Source: JAXLVB01 sp046329195 (lineage in GTDB: Bacteria > Bacteroidota > Bacteroidia > Cytophagales > Spirosomataceae). From it: DNA of 64,000 bases. The first letter of the stretch is position 1, and each line of letters starts with the position of its first letter. Both the position numbers and the translations under genes were made by a program. The notes under the pieces were generated by a model. That model was not told where the DNA came from. It ran no database searches and saw only the letters and a list, made by a program, of their open reading frames with translations. Shown here piece after piece: positions 7,517 to 16,985 of the stretch. The DNA is taken from assembly GCA_046329195.1 (NCBI GenBank), contig JAXLVB010000003.1, positions 1 to 64,000 of the forward strand. Reading direction: 5' to 3'.

Positions 7517-8758
7517 TTATTGTGGATAAGCAGGGTGCTCGACTCCATTTTCTAATCGAAACGACTGAATCACATACTCAAACACATCTCGATTGTCATT
7601 AAACTTACTGAGTGGCGCCACCAATTCTATCACCAAGCGATATTTTTCGTTGGCTGTTACCACAAAGCGATCCATTTCAGGTTCTTGGATTTTTTCATTT
7701 TTGCCGATGGCATGATATACCTTCACGGCCTGACCATTTTTAAGATAGGTCACGGTAGAGTCGTTGGTCATAGCAAAGCCTGGATTGTTTTTTAATAACG
7801 ATTGTTGCCAAAACGGCCCCCATTCTTCGGCGGAAGTCATTGTCCAGACGTTACCTTCTTGTGGATAGAAAAAGGTCAGCCTGACTCCTTGCGACAGGTA
7901 ACTTTCGCCATCGTATCCCCCTTGTGGAGCCAGTATTAACTCTTTGTGTAGCTCGGTGTTATCGTTGAGCCAATAGTCTTTTTTCCAGAAAAACCATTCT
8001 TTCGGAATGTTTATCGAAAAGAGGTTTTCGGGGTGCTTGAAGTTGACAAACAGCGAAGCAAAAGCTGCTTCGTCTTCTTGCAATTGCTTGGTATATACCT
8101 GCTTTAGGCTGATTTGTGGTGTTGTACCTTTTTGGAGGGTCTTTTTGATATAACTTATCGGTATAGCAAAGCCAATGCCTTCTGCATCACGGGCTTTGAG
8201 GGTATTTACTCCGATTGCCTCCCCAAACATATTGAACAACGGCCCGCCACTGTTTCCAGGGTTAATAGAGGCATCGGTTTGTAGGTATTCGGCTACATTG
8301 TCTTTTCGGCGTTGGCTCAAAATTCCCTTCGTAACGGTATGCTCCAGCCCTTGTGGGTTGCCAATAGCTACCAACTCATCACCGATTTTGAGTTGGGTAT
8401 CGTCGCCCATAGGTACTGATGCTAAACCAGAAGCATTGATTTTCAGAATGGCGTAGTCTATTGAGGGTTGATAGGCCACCAAACCCGTTACATCAAACTT
8501 ACGGTTGTCGGGGAGCTTGACTTCTACCCGAACAGCACGTTTGATGACGTGATAATTGGTAACAATCAGACCATCTTCCGAAATCACAAAGCCAGAACCC
8601 AGCGAAAACGGCTTGTTGTTTTCGTCGTACGAATTGATAAGTACCACAGCAGGGTCGGCTTTGGCTACTAAATCCGACACTTCAAGGCGTGATGGTCCGC
8701 AACTATGGAGAGCTGCCATCATCATCACAAGGCACAACCGAAAGGATTTATTCATCAT
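7517..8758 (-). CDS. HtrA/Do-like trypsin-fold serine protease, lipoprotein
   Basis: A 413-residue S1C-type peptidase. The complete catalytic triad is visible: H70 (TNYHV), D101 (SIDYAIL) and S170 (GNSGGPL). The N terminus has a lipobox ending at C20 (LHSC), so the mature protein is predicted to be anchored in an envelope membrane and to work in the periplasm. The protease domain spans about residues 28-210. The rest (about 235-413) is not a recognisable PDZ domain, unlike DegP/DegS, and its function is unknown; it may bind a ligand or substrate. The gene lies between the response regulator and its putative kinases on one strand, which hints at an envelope-stress role for the cluster (inference). 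A second ATG one codon downstream is equally possible. Confidence 0.88.
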   Translation of the reverse strand: MMNKSFRLCLVMMMAALHSCGPSRLEVSDLVAKADPAVVLINSYDENNKPFSLGSGFVISEDGLIVTNYHVIKRAVRVEVKLPDNRKFDVTGLVAYQPSIDYAILKINASGLASVPMGDDTQLKIGDELVAIGNPQGLEHTVTKGILSQRRKDNVAEYLQTDASINPGNSGGPLFNMFGEAIGVNTLKARDAEGIGFAIPISYIKKTLQKGTTPQISLKQVYTKQLQEDEAAFASLFVNFKHPENLFSINIPKEWFFWKKDYWLNDNTELHKELILAPQGGYDGESYLSQGVRLTFFYPQEGNVWTMTSAEEWGPFWQQSLLKNNPGFAMTNDSTVTYLKNGQAVKVYHAIGKNEKIQEPEMDRFVVTANEKYRLVIELVAPLSKFNDNRDVFEYVIQSFRLENGVEHPAYPQ

Positions 8759-8876
8759 GCTGCTAATTCGTTAGATAAACCACATTTGTATGAGTCTCTA
8801 CAGGGCTTAGAATTTTATGCTATTGTTTTTTAATAAAAGCTTACCGCTTCTGTGATGTTTTCTACGTTCTTACTTG

Positions 8877-10709
8877 TTATTCATCGGCCATCGGTACTCG
8901 CAGGCTCACTACTGTTCCTTGCCCCATTTGTGAGGTAATCGCCAAGGTGCCATCGAGTTGTTCGGATCGTTTTTGCATATTTTTCAAGCCATTTCCTTTG
9001 GCTTCGGTCAGTACAAAACCCTGCCCGTTATCTTTAATCAACAGGTTTAAGGTCATTGTTTCACGATTAAGTTGGATGGTAATGGTTGAGGCATTTGAGT
9101 ATTTGGCGGCGTTGTTGAGGGCTTCTTTAAAAATCAGGTAAAAATCATAATAACGTCCTACTGGCAGTTTAGATGCCTCAAGTTCTTTACTTACCTCAAA
9201 CGCATACCGAATGTCTTTTGCCTCTAAGACTTCGGCAGCAAATTCCTTCATGCGCACTACCAAGCTACCCACGTTGTCATTGTCAGGTTTGGTAGTCCAC
9301 ACGATGTCGCTCATGGTATCCATCATGCGCTGGGCATTATGACTAATGCGATGCAGCAGGTTTTTGATATTTTCAGGCTGCGTATCAACCTGTTTTTCAG
9401 CCACTTGACTCAGCATATTGATACTACTGAGAGTCGAGCCTACATCGTCGTGGAGGTCACGGGCAAGGCGAATACGAGTACGGTCGTTTTCCTGTAATTG
9501 TTTCACCAGCAGCAATTGCATTTGCTCTTTTTCTTGCCTCATCTGATTGAAGCGAGCACCCAAACCGATTGAAAACAAAATAGCTTGAATAGCAGTCCCA
9601 ATAAAAACAGCCCTGTCTATCAGTGGATTAGCAGGAATCACGCCCGCATTGTGGAAGGCTGCCACAAAAACTGATAGCAAGAAAAACACCCACCCCAGCA
9701 TGAAGTACCGAGCTGGTGGGTAGCCCGTTCGGAGCATGGCAATGCCTAACCAAAAAGTCAGGATGATGTCTAACATCAAGAGAATATCGGTCATTTTGCT
9801 CACAAAAAAAGAATAATGAACCGCCGTACCGATGGCGATAGTGCCGCCAATGGCAAAAATGGCGTACATAATCCACATGAGGCGAGGGGCAATTTGTCGG
9901 ATATTCAAAAAATGAAGCACAAACCAAGCCCCAAAACACATCGAAACGCCGATGAGTAGATTGGCTCCGATGTTGGCCAACCACGGCGCATTGGGTAAAA
10001 GATACTGCGCTCCCCAGCCAATTACGATAATTTGTTGCAACAACGTAAAGCCAACATAAGGTACATACAGTAAAAACGAAATATCACGCAAGTAGATGAA
10101 TAAGAAGAAGTTATAGGCCATAATAGCTAACAGAATACCCACATAAACACCCATGGGTACGTCTTCGGTATTCATAAAATGCCAATAGTCCACTTCGTTC
10201 CAGATACTGAGTGTGAAGTGACGGGCACCAAAACCAGCCGTTTTGATGTAAATGGTTAAGTCTTGGTGCTTAGGCAGGGAGTCGAGGCGGAAAACCAGAT
10301 AACGGTCTTTCACTTCTCGTTCAGAAAAGGCTATTAAATCGCCCGAACGTTTGGAACGGTATCCCTTACCGTCGGTAGTGGGCAGATACACTTCGGCAAC
10401 ATCGAGCAGTGGGTCGCTCAGTTGTAAGAGCCATATCTTTTGGTCGGTTGGGGTATCGTTCCGAAGGCGAAACCGTAACCAAAAATCAGCATCGGTCCCC
10501 CCAAAGTTGAAGGCATTGACTGTATGATTTTTGAACTCAGTATCTCGCTGGCGCACCTGCTCCAACGTAAGTGCATTGGTAGAATCTTTGAGCACTCCCA
10601 CCTCACGGCTCAGTCGGTAGGTAGAATGCGTATTATCCAGCACAATCGTCTGCCCTTGCGCCATAGCGATGGCAAGTATCCAAACACAAATTAATATTGT
10701 TTTTTTCAA
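8877..10709 (-). CDS. 7TMR-DISM sensor histidine kinase (HisKA_3)
   Basis: A 610-residue membrane sensor kinase. After a signal peptide comes an extracytoplasmic 7TMR-DISMED2-like beta domain (about 40-170), then a seven-helix 7TMR-DISM membrane region (about 185-385). The cytoplasmic HisKA_3 dimerisation domain has phospho-acceptor H420 in RDLHDDVGS, followed by a HATPase domain (NAAKYSN, DNGQGF, GNGLKNM). DISM inputs are thought to sense carbohydrates or other envelope ligands; the ligand here is unknown. HisKA_3 kinases usually phosphorylate NarL-type regulators, and one is encoded at 6751-7395. The start codon is TTG (TTG-AAA-AAA), supported by a -7 box at 10738-10745. The downstream kinase 10898-12697 is a paralog with the same domain order. 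Confidence 0.93.
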   Translation of the reverse strand: MKKTILICVWILAIAMAQGQTIVLDNTHSTYRLSREVGVLKDSTNALTLEQVRQRDTEFKNHTVNAFNFGGTDADFWLRFRLRNDTPTDQKIWLLQLSDPLLDVAEVYLPTTDGKGYRSKRSGDLIAFSEREVKDRYLVFRLDSLPKHQDLTIYIKTAGFGARHFTLSIWNEVDYWHFMNTEDVPMGVYVGILLAIMAYNFFLFIYLRDISFLLYVPYVGFTLLQQIIVIGWGAQYLLPNAPWLANIGANLLIGVSMCFGAWFVLHFLNIRQIAPRLMWIMYAIFAIGGTIAIGTAVHYSFFVSKMTDILLMLDIILTFWLGIAMLRTGYPPARYFMLGWVFFLLSVFVAAFHNAGVIPANPLIDRAVFIGTAIQAILFSIGLGARFNQMRQEKEQMQLLLVKQLQENDRTRIRLARDLHDDVGSTLSSINMLSQVAEKQVDTQPENIKNLLHRISHNAQRMMDTMSDIVWTTKPDNDNVGSLVVRMKEFAAEVLEAKDIRYAFEVSKELEASKLPVGRYYDFYLIFKEALNNAAKYSNASTITIQLNRETMTLNLLIKDNGQGFVLTEAKGNGLKNMQKRSEQLDGTLAITSQMGQGTVVSLRVPMADE

Positions 10710-10737
10710 GAAGAAGAGGTTCGTTTGGTGGAATTTC

Positions 10738-10745
10738 CAAAATTA
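10738..10745 (-). promoter_or_regulatory. Bacteroidetes -7 box (TAATTTTG) for the first DISM kinase
   Basis: Exact TAnnTTTG on the minus strand, ending 28 bp before the TTG start at 10709. This supports the TTG start and a leader of about 20 nt. Confidence 0.5.
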
Positions 10746-10897
10746 GGAAATAATTGAGAGGTAGGGGCAGATTGTGATTAGCCAACAGATACCGCCTACT
10801 TGTATTCAACTAATAGTCAACAACTTATCAGGTAAATTTTTCTATTAAACAGAAAAATTTCAAACAAATAGAATCAAAATAGAATAGACTAAAGGCT

Positions 10898-12697
10898 TCA
10901 ATGAAGAGGCATTTGGAGCTGTACCGTAGTACCCTGTCGGAGCGCACTCTGAATCTCTACGGTGCCACCTAAGTGCTCGGCTCGTTTTTGCATGTTTTTC
11001 AGCCCGTTCCCTCCTACTCTACCGGCTGAGGAATCAAAACCTCTGCCGTTGTCTCGTACCGACAGCCCTAAGTAATCAACGGTTTTCCAGATTTTCACCT
11101 CTACTTTTGTGGCCATCGCATACTTTGCGGCATTGTTGATAGCCTCCTTAAAAATCAAGTAAAAGTCATAGCTTCGATTGGCCTTGAACTTATAATCTTG
11201 CAAGGCTGCCTCTATCTCTAGCGAATAATTGATTTCGTAAGGCTCTAAAATTTCGGCCATAAATTCCCGCATTCGCACCGACAGGCTTTCGATTGAATCG
11301 TTGTCGGGCTTGGTAGTCCAAACAATATCGCTCATTGAATCGAGCATTGTTTGAGCCGAAACCGTGATGCGATGTAGCAACTCCTTAGCTGTTTCGGACT
11401 GTTTTTCAGCCACTTGACTCAAAATAGCAATACTACTAAGGGTGGAGCCGACGTCGTCATGCAAGTCACGGGCGATGCGAGTACGGGTGCGGTCGTTTTC
11501 TTTCAATTGTTCAATCACCTGTGCTTGAAGTTGCTGACGCTCACGGCGGATTTCGTTGAAGCGAGTTCCCAAGCCCAGCGATAACAACAAGGCTTCGGTG
11601 GCCACGCCAATTTCGACCGAGTAGTCTATCCAGATGCTTGGCGGAAACAATCCTGCGTTGTAGAGTGCTGCTACAATGATAGAGGTGTAAAACAGCGTCC
11701 AAGCCAGCATAAAATAGCGAGCAGGCCGATAGCCTCTGGCCATATAAAAACCAAAAGCCAAGCCAACGAGTCCGTTAAGCAAGATGGCTATATTGATAAA
11801 AAGCACCAGTGTAGACGAATACAGAAATAGGGTTGAAACGGCAATTAAAAACCCTGACACAATCAAAAACGAATAGACTTTTGTGAGGCGAGGTGCTCGC
11901 TGGCGAACATTTAGGAATTCGAGACTAAAAAAAGTACCCGTAGCCATAGCCAATCCTAACCAAAAAAATGGACCGATTCGGGCTAAATAAGGCGAATGAG
12001 GTAGCAAGTAAATAGCACCATATCCCAGATCAAACAGTTGCTGAAAAATAATGCTAATGAGGTATAAAACGTAATACAAAAAGGATTTATCCTGAAAACC
12101 AATGTACAGGAAGAAGTTATACACCAACACCACAAACAATATTCCGAAAAAAAAGCCTTGAAACAAATTGTCTTTAGCTACGAATCGGGCATAGGCCAAT
12201 TGTTCCCAAATTTTTATTTTAAAAGGACGTTGTTTGATTCCTGCAATTTTGAGGAATAGGGTAGCAGATGTAACTGGTTTTAGATGAAGCGGAATGAGCA
12301 AATAACGTTCCTCAAAATATCTCATTCGACTTGGGTACAACTCGCCCAACTGCTGGATATAAGTGGTGTCTGGATGAACTTCATAAGCCGTAACTGACTC
12401 GATTCGTCCGTCGTTAAGCTCAACCCAGCGGCTTGTCGTAGCAGCATCTTGCTGGAGAGGCAGGGCCATCCAACAGTCATTTTCAATACCCGAGAAATCA
12501 ACATTGGCATGATGATAGGGTTTGAATTGCCCTTGTTTCCATTGCTGTTGTACCACTGCAAAACTGGTGGATGGGCTACACTGGTAAATCCATGATGCCT
12601 CAATGGGGTACATGTCATTACGTTGCAGGCGCAAAGGCACCTGTGCAGCACAACTACCAAATACAAAGCAAAAACAGAAGGTAAGTAGTGATTTCAA
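10898..12697 (-). CDS. 7TMR-DISM sensor histidine kinase (HisKA_3), paralog
   Basis: A 599-residue kinase with the same layout as its neighbour at 8877: signal peptide, DISMED2-like sensor domain, seven membrane helices, HisKA_3 with H413 (RDLHDDVGS), and HATPase with NNAAKYA, DNGRGF and GNGLKNM. The kinase halves are very alike while the sensor domains differ more, suggesting tandem duplication with ligand divergence (inference). I place the start at a TTG at 12697 (TTG-AAA-TCA), which gives a normal signal peptide; the frame extends further upstream to another TTG at 12748 but that adds a charged non-signal segment. No in-frame ATG exists near the signal peptide. It lies 68 bp after purQ on the same strand. 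Confidence 0.9.
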   Translation of the reverse strand: MKSLLTFCFCFVFGSCAAQVPLRLQRNDMYPIEASWIYQCSPSTSFAVVQQQWKQGQFKPYHHANVDFSGIENDCWMALPLQQDAATTSRWVELNDGRIESVTAYEVHPDTTYIQQLGELYPSRMRYFEERYLLIPLHLKPVTSATLFLKIAGIKQRPFKIKIWEQLAYARFVAKDNLFQGFFFGILFVVLVYNFFLYIGFQDKSFLYYVLYLISIIFQQLFDLGYGAIYLLPHSPYLARIGPFFWLGLAMATGTFFSLEFLNVRQRAPRLTKVYSFLIVSGFLIAVSTLFLYSSTLVLFINIAILLNGLVGLAFGFYMARGYRPARYFMLAWTLFYTSIIVAALYNAGLFPPSIWIDYSVEIGVATEALLLSLGLGTRFNEIRRERQQLQAQVIEQLKENDRTRTRIARDLHDDVGSTLSSIAILSQVAEKQSETAKELLHRITVSAQTMLDSMSDIVWTTKPDNDSIESLSVRMREFMAEILEPYEINYSLEIEAALQDYKFKANRSYDFYLIFKEAINNAAKYAMATKVEVKIWKTVDYLGLSVRDNGRGFDSSAGRVGGNGLKNMQKRAEHLGGTVEIQSALRQGTTVQLQMPLH

Positions 12698-12765
12698 TAG
12701 AGGCTCTCGGTTGGGCAAGAAAGTTCTGCAAAATACCGCAGAAAACAAAGTTTTGCCCCAACGGG

Positions 12766-13455
12766 TTAGGCCGTTACCATCAAGATTTGCTCTAAAATAG
12801 TGCGCCCGTCCACATTGCCCACTAAGAGGTCAGCGGCTCGTTCGGGGTGTGGCATCATACCAAATACATTGCGGCCTTCATTACAAATACCGGCAATGTT
12901 TTGTAAACTCCCATTGGGGTTGGCTTCTTCGGTTACTTTGCCAAACGAGTCGCAATAACGGAACAACACTTGGTCGTTGTCGTTGATGCGCTTGAGGGTT
13001 TCGTGATTGGCAAAATACCGTCCTTCGGCGTGGGCGATAGGTGTTTTATACGGGTAATGTACATCAAGGCCATGCGTGAGCAAGCTCATTTGCGTTTCGG
13101 CCTTCAGATACACATTGCGGCTGATAAACCGCCCCGCTTCGTTGCGAAGCAATACACCTGGTAGCAGGCCTGCTTCGACCAATACCTGAAACCCATTGCA
13201 AATCCCAAAGAGGTAGCCACCCCGATTGGCGTGAGCAATTACTTCGTCCATGATCGGTGAGAACCGAGCGATGGCACCTGAGCGCAGGTAGTCGCCATAC
13301 GAAAAGCCTCCTGGCAAAATGATAAAGTCACAACCTTGCAAGTCGTGGTCTTTATGCCAGAGTTTTACCACTTCTTGTCCTAACAAATTACGAAGCACAT
13401 ATACGGTATCGTCGTCGCAATTGGAGCCTGGAAATACTACTACGCCGAATTTCAT
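12766..13455 (-). CDS. purQ: Phosphoribosylformylglycinamidine synthase, glutaminase subunit PurQ
   Basis: A 229-residue class I glutamine amidotransferase that supplies ammonia to PurL in the fourth step of purine synthesis, in the cytoplasm. The nucleophile is C86 in FGICNGFQ, and the His-Glu pair is in MMPHPER near the C terminus. The N terminus MKFGVVVFPGSNCD is that of stand-alone PurQ. The frame extends upstream to 13503, but the family start and a -7 box at 13480-13487 both support the ATG at 13455. No other purine genes are adjacent. Confidence 0.96.
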   Translation of the reverse strand: MKFGVVVFPGSNCDDDTVYVLRNLLGQEVVKLWHKDHDLQGCDFIILPGGFSYGDYLRSGAIARFSPIMDEVIAHANRGGYLFGICNGFQVLVEAGLLPGVLLRNEAGRFISRNVYLKAETQMSLLTHGLDVHYPYKTPIAHAEGRYFANHETLKRINDNDQVLFRYCDSFGKVTEEANPNGSLQNIAGICNEGRNVFGMMPHPERAADLLVGNVDGRTILEQILMVTA

Positions 13456-13479
13456 ACAGTTTGGTGAGATTTTTCGGTA

Positions 13480-13487
13480 CAAAGTTA
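13480..13487 (-). promoter_or_regulatory. Bacteroidetes -7 box (TAACTTTG) for purQ
   Basis: Exact TAnnTTTG on the minus strand, 24 bp before the purQ ATG at 13455. A start at 13503 would lie upstream of this promoter, which helps fix the gene start. Confidence 0.55.
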
Positions 13488-13639
13488 GGGCAATTTTGCG
13501 CAACCCTTACCAGAATTTTGGAGAAGTTTCGGAAGTAAATACGTTATCGTTATCTGTTATTCGTTATTCGCTATTCGTAATCCACTCATAAACAGACACT
13601 TCCGAACAAATATTACTACATGGCTGGAGATAATTATCC

Positions 13640-13784
13640 TATCATTTTAAAAGTAGCCTGTGTCCACACAGGCTACTGCATAGGAATAATGTAAACTAAT
13701 TTTAAACAAGCACTTATCATTCTAAAAGTAGCCTGTGTTCACACAGGCTACGGCGCATGCTGGTCCCAACTTCTTGTTGGGACC
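13640..13784. repeat. Two 37-bp direct repeats with long palindromes, plus a third hairpin
   Basis: The 379-bp gene-free stretch 13456-13834 contains two copies of a 37-bp sequence (13640-13676 and 13715-13751) that differ at two positions. Each carries a near-perfect palindrome with 11-bp arms, GTAGCCTGTGT and its complement, around a 2-base centre. One base difference lies in the centre, so the arms are intact in both. A third hairpin with arms GGTCCCAAC and GTTGGGACC follows at 13762-13784. Before them, at about 13546-13580, is a simple GTTATTCG-like repeat. No T-run follows any hairpin in an obvious way. They resemble REP-type intergenic palindromes (inference). Confidence 0.85.
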
Positions 13785-13834
13785 CATACGGTTTAGCGTC
13801 TCTGAGGCTTTTTGACAAGTAGTTAAAAAGTTAC

Positions 13835-16645
13835 TTATTTTTTCTCTGGCAATAACACAAATCGGGCAAAGTTGCTTCCAAAATACTTATTGGCTGCTTC
13901 TTTGGTGCTACTTACCGTGATTTTGTCTAAGTATTGATTTTCTTTCAACACTTCGGTAAGTTCGCTGCCGTTTTCATATTGATCCGATAAGTAGTTGAGC
14001 CAGAAGCTGTTTTCTTTTAGCTGTACTTCTGTGTCACGACGAGTTTCAGCTTTGTACTTATCAATATCCTTTTGTTGAGCGCCGTTTTGCTTGATTTTGT
14101 TGATTTCGTCTAAAGTAGCCGCAATGAGTTTTTCAACGTTTTTAGGCGCACAACCGAAGGCTACCTGAATCGAGTATCGTCCGCTTGGAATCTTGTCGCC
14201 ACCACCACTTACTTGAGGACTATAGACGCCGCTTTCTTCTTCACGAAGACGCTCAATCAGTTTGATATCCAAAACCTCTGTTAAGGCTTGTAGTTGGTAC
14301 TGGTTATCGGCGTTGTAGTCAAAATCACCACTAAAAATCAACCGAACGGTACTTTTATCTTCTAATCCCTTGTAAACTGTCTTGCTGATTTGGCCTTTTG
14401 GAATCCGAATCCCCAAGTCTTTGAAACTTTCCTTGCGGTTGATGGATGGTAGTCCGCCTAAGTATTTTTCTAGCAATGGCTTGATTTCGTCCACTTTAAA
14501 GTTTCCAACAAAGAAGAACGTAAAGTCCGACGCATCGCCAAAGCGTTCTTTGTAGATTTCGATGGCTCGGTCGAGGTTCACTTTGTCAATTTTTTCTGGC
14601 GTTACGGGCATCCGGCGGTAATTGTTGTTCCCCAAGGTCACTGCTACGGTGTCGCCAAATACCTTTTCAGGCGTAGGGGTTAGCATACTGTTACGGATGT
14701 ATTCTCGGAAGCTAGTCATTTGGCCTTTTACGACGTCGGCGTCTTTGCGTGGCTGTGTAAAGTATGCATAGACAAGTTGCAGAGCCGTTTCTAAATCTTT
14801 AGGGCTGGTGCTTCCTTCCATACCTTCGGTGTTTTCGCCAACAAATGGACTTACGTTCACTACCTTACCTGTCATCATTTTTTCTAACTGAACCGACGAG
14901 AATTCGCCAACACCACCCATCGTCACTACTTGGTCAGCATTGCTGGCCGACTCGTAGTCAGCATCGCTATACAACGACGTTCCGCCAAAACTTTGGGCCG
15001 AAAACAAAATCTGGTCGTTTTTAAAATCGGTAGGTTTCAATACTACTTTCACGCCATTGCCCAGCGTGAGTTCAGTTACGCCTACTTCGGCTACTTTTTT
15101 CTCAGCAACCACTTTGGTTCCGGTCGGAATTTTAGACAGGAGGGGCTTATTGGCGGCATTGTCTTCGTAGGCTTTTACGTCTTTACCGGCGTTTGTAATC
15201 CAGTCAAGCACTGTAGCATCTGACGGTAATTTGTCCTTGTCTTTTTCGGGAGCAATTACAATAGCCACCCGGTTTTCGGGACTAATGAGTTGCTTGGTCA
15301 AGGCATTAATTTCTTCTATCGAAATGTCTTTCAGATACTTTTGTGCAAATTCATATCGGAAATCAATGCTCGTGAATGCCGAACCACGTAAAAAGTTATT
15401 GACATAGCTATTGACAAACGACGCCGATTTTGTTTTGTCTTTTTCTTTAAACTGCTTTTCAACACCCGTCATGTAGTTGCTCTTGGCACGGTCTAATTCA
15501 GACGCCGTGAAACCAAATTTTTGAGCCCGTACGTTTTCATCAAGGGTGGCTTTCATAGCTTTTTCGAGGCCGTCCACGTTTTTGGCCAAAATCACATTCT
15601 GGAATACATCCACCGTTCCTACAAAACCACCATACTGGCCCAAGGCAAACAAAAACGGTGGGTCAGCTTTTTGCGTTAGTTCTTGCAAACGATTGCCCAA
15701 CATGGTATTGATAAGGTTCACAGCAATCGACTCCCGATAGTCTTTCAGGGTTTTGTTTAAGCGCTGTGGCTGCTTTGAGAACATCAACACTTGGGTTTGT
15801 GGAAATTCCTTGTCGGTCAGGATAGCCACTTTAGTGTCTTTGTGCGGTGGAATCGGGTACGCATCTCGCTTACGAGGGTTTTTAACTACCGGAATCGAGC
15901 CGAACTTGTCTTGGATAATTTTCTCCACTTCGGCCATATCAAAATCACCAACAGCGATAACAGCCATCAAATCAGGACGATACCAGTCTTTGTAGAACTG
16001 CTCCAACACTTCGTACTTGAAGTTTTGAATGATTTCTTCTTTACCACCTGGGAGGCGAGTAGCATGGCGAGCACCATTCACAGCAATAGGAAGCCACTTT
16101 TCTTGCAACCGTTGTTGGGCGTTTTTGCCACGCAAACGAAGCTCTTCAATCACTACGCCACGCTCTTTGTCAATTTCGCCATGGTCGAGGGTAGCGTTGT
16201 GAGCCCAGTCTTCCAAAATCTGGAAGGCGTTGTTAAACAGCTTCACCGAGTCGGTTGGCACCTGTAGCTGATATACCGTTTCTTCGATACCAGTTGAGGC
16301 GTTTAGGTCGGCACCAAATTTTAAGCCTGAGCGTTGCAAAAAGTCAACGATAGAGGTCTTAGGGAAATTTTTGGTACCGTTGAAGTTCATGTGCTCCATA
16401 AAGTGCGCTAGACCCTGCTGGTCGTCGTTTTCGAGAATGGCGCCTACATTGAGTGCCAAACGAAGCTCCATGCGGTTTTTGGGTTCAACGTTTTTGCGGA
16501 TGTAATACGAGATACCGTTTTTGAGTTTACCTACTTTTACGGTTGGGTCGTTGGGGAGCGGTGCCGTCCAGTTTACAGACTGTGCGAAGGCTCCAACGAT
16601 GCTCACAAAAAAGCAAGCAATAAAGTACATGTGGAATCTTTTCAT
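13835..16645 (-). CDS. M16-family zinc metallopeptidase (pitrilysin/insulinase type)
   Basis: A 936-residue secreted zinc peptidase with signal peptide (about 1-21). The inverted zinc motif HxxEH is H81-F-M-E84-H85 in GLAHFMEHMNFNGT, with the downstream glutamate expected in the segment VVIEELR. Both halves of the two-domain M16 clam-shell are present (active N-terminal half; C-terminal half from about residue 520 without zinc motif), as in other Bacteroidetes periplasmic M16 proteins of about 930 residues. Probable role: degrading peptides in the periplasm or at the surface. It stands alone with gene-free stretches on both sides. Confidence 0.93.
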   Translation of the reverse strand: MKRFHMYFIACFFVSIVGAFAQSVNWTAPLPNDPTVKVGKLKNGISYYIRKNVEPKNRMELRLALNVGAILENDDQQGLAHFMEHMNFNGTKNFPKTSIVDFLQRSGLKFGADLNASTGIEETVYQLQVPTDSVKLFNNAFQILEDWAHNATLDHGEIDKERGVVIEELRLRGKNAQQRLQEKWLPIAVNGARHATRLPGGKEEIIQNFKYEVLEQFYKDWYRPDLMAVIAVGDFDMAEVEKIIQDKFGSIPVVKNPRKRDAYPIPPHKDTKVAILTDKEFPQTQVLMFSKQPQRLNKTLKDYRESIAVNLINTMLGNRLQELTQKADPPFLFALGQYGGFVGTVDVFQNVILAKNVDGLEKAMKATLDENVRAQKFGFTASELDRAKSNYMTGVEKQFKEKDKTKSASFVNSYVNNFLRGSAFTSIDFRYEFAQKYLKDISIEEINALTKQLISPENRVAIVIAPEKDKDKLPSDATVLDWITNAGKDVKAYEDNAANKPLLSKIPTGTKVVAEKKVAEVGVTELTLGNGVKVVLKPTDFKNDQILFSAQSFGGTSLYSDADYESASNADQVVTMGGVGEFSSVQLEKMMTGKVVNVSPFVGENTEGMEGSTSPKDLETALQLVYAYFTQPRKDADVVKGQMTSFREYIRNSMLTPTPEKVFGDTVAVTLGNNNYRRMPVTPEKIDKVNLDRAIEIYKERFGDASDFTFFFVGNFKVDEIKPLLEKYLGGLPSINRKESFKDLGIRIPKGQISKTVYKGLEDKSTVRLIFSGDFDYNADNQYQLQALTEVLDIKLIERLREEESGVYSPQVSGGGDKIPSGRYSIQVAFGCAPKNVEKLIAATLDEINKIKQNGAQQKDIDKYKAETRRDTEVQLKENSFWLNYLSDQYENGSELTEVLKENQYLDKITVSSTKEAANKYFGSNFARFVLLPEKK

Positions 16646-16985
16646 GGGTTGATTTGATGGAATGAATACTACTACTATTTTGCCTACACGGCCTTAGTTG
16701 AATCAGATAGGGCAACGATTGCAGGCAAAGAACGATTAAAACTAATTTTTTAGGTATTGTTTTGTGATAAACGGTTGGTACAACAGGTTTGTTGTAAAAT
16801 CGCAGTAAAACTAGGTCGTTTTGAGGGCATTTGAATCCCACAAGTTGGGGGATACGCCCTGTTTTCTTGCTAGTCAAGTAAAATCATTGTGCAAACAGCC
16901 AATACAAAAGCAACATCGCCTCACCCAACTTACTCATTATCAAGACCAAATCGCCTCTAGGACTTCTGTTGTCATTATCTTGAGC
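16646..16985. other. Gene-free stretch upstream of the M16 peptidase
   Basis: About 340 bp between the M16 peptidase and the dehydrogenase, both on the minus strand. It should hold the M16 promoter. I saw no exact TAnnTTTG box, no strong hairpin and no credible small gene; the open frames across it have no recognisable product. Confidence 0.6.
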
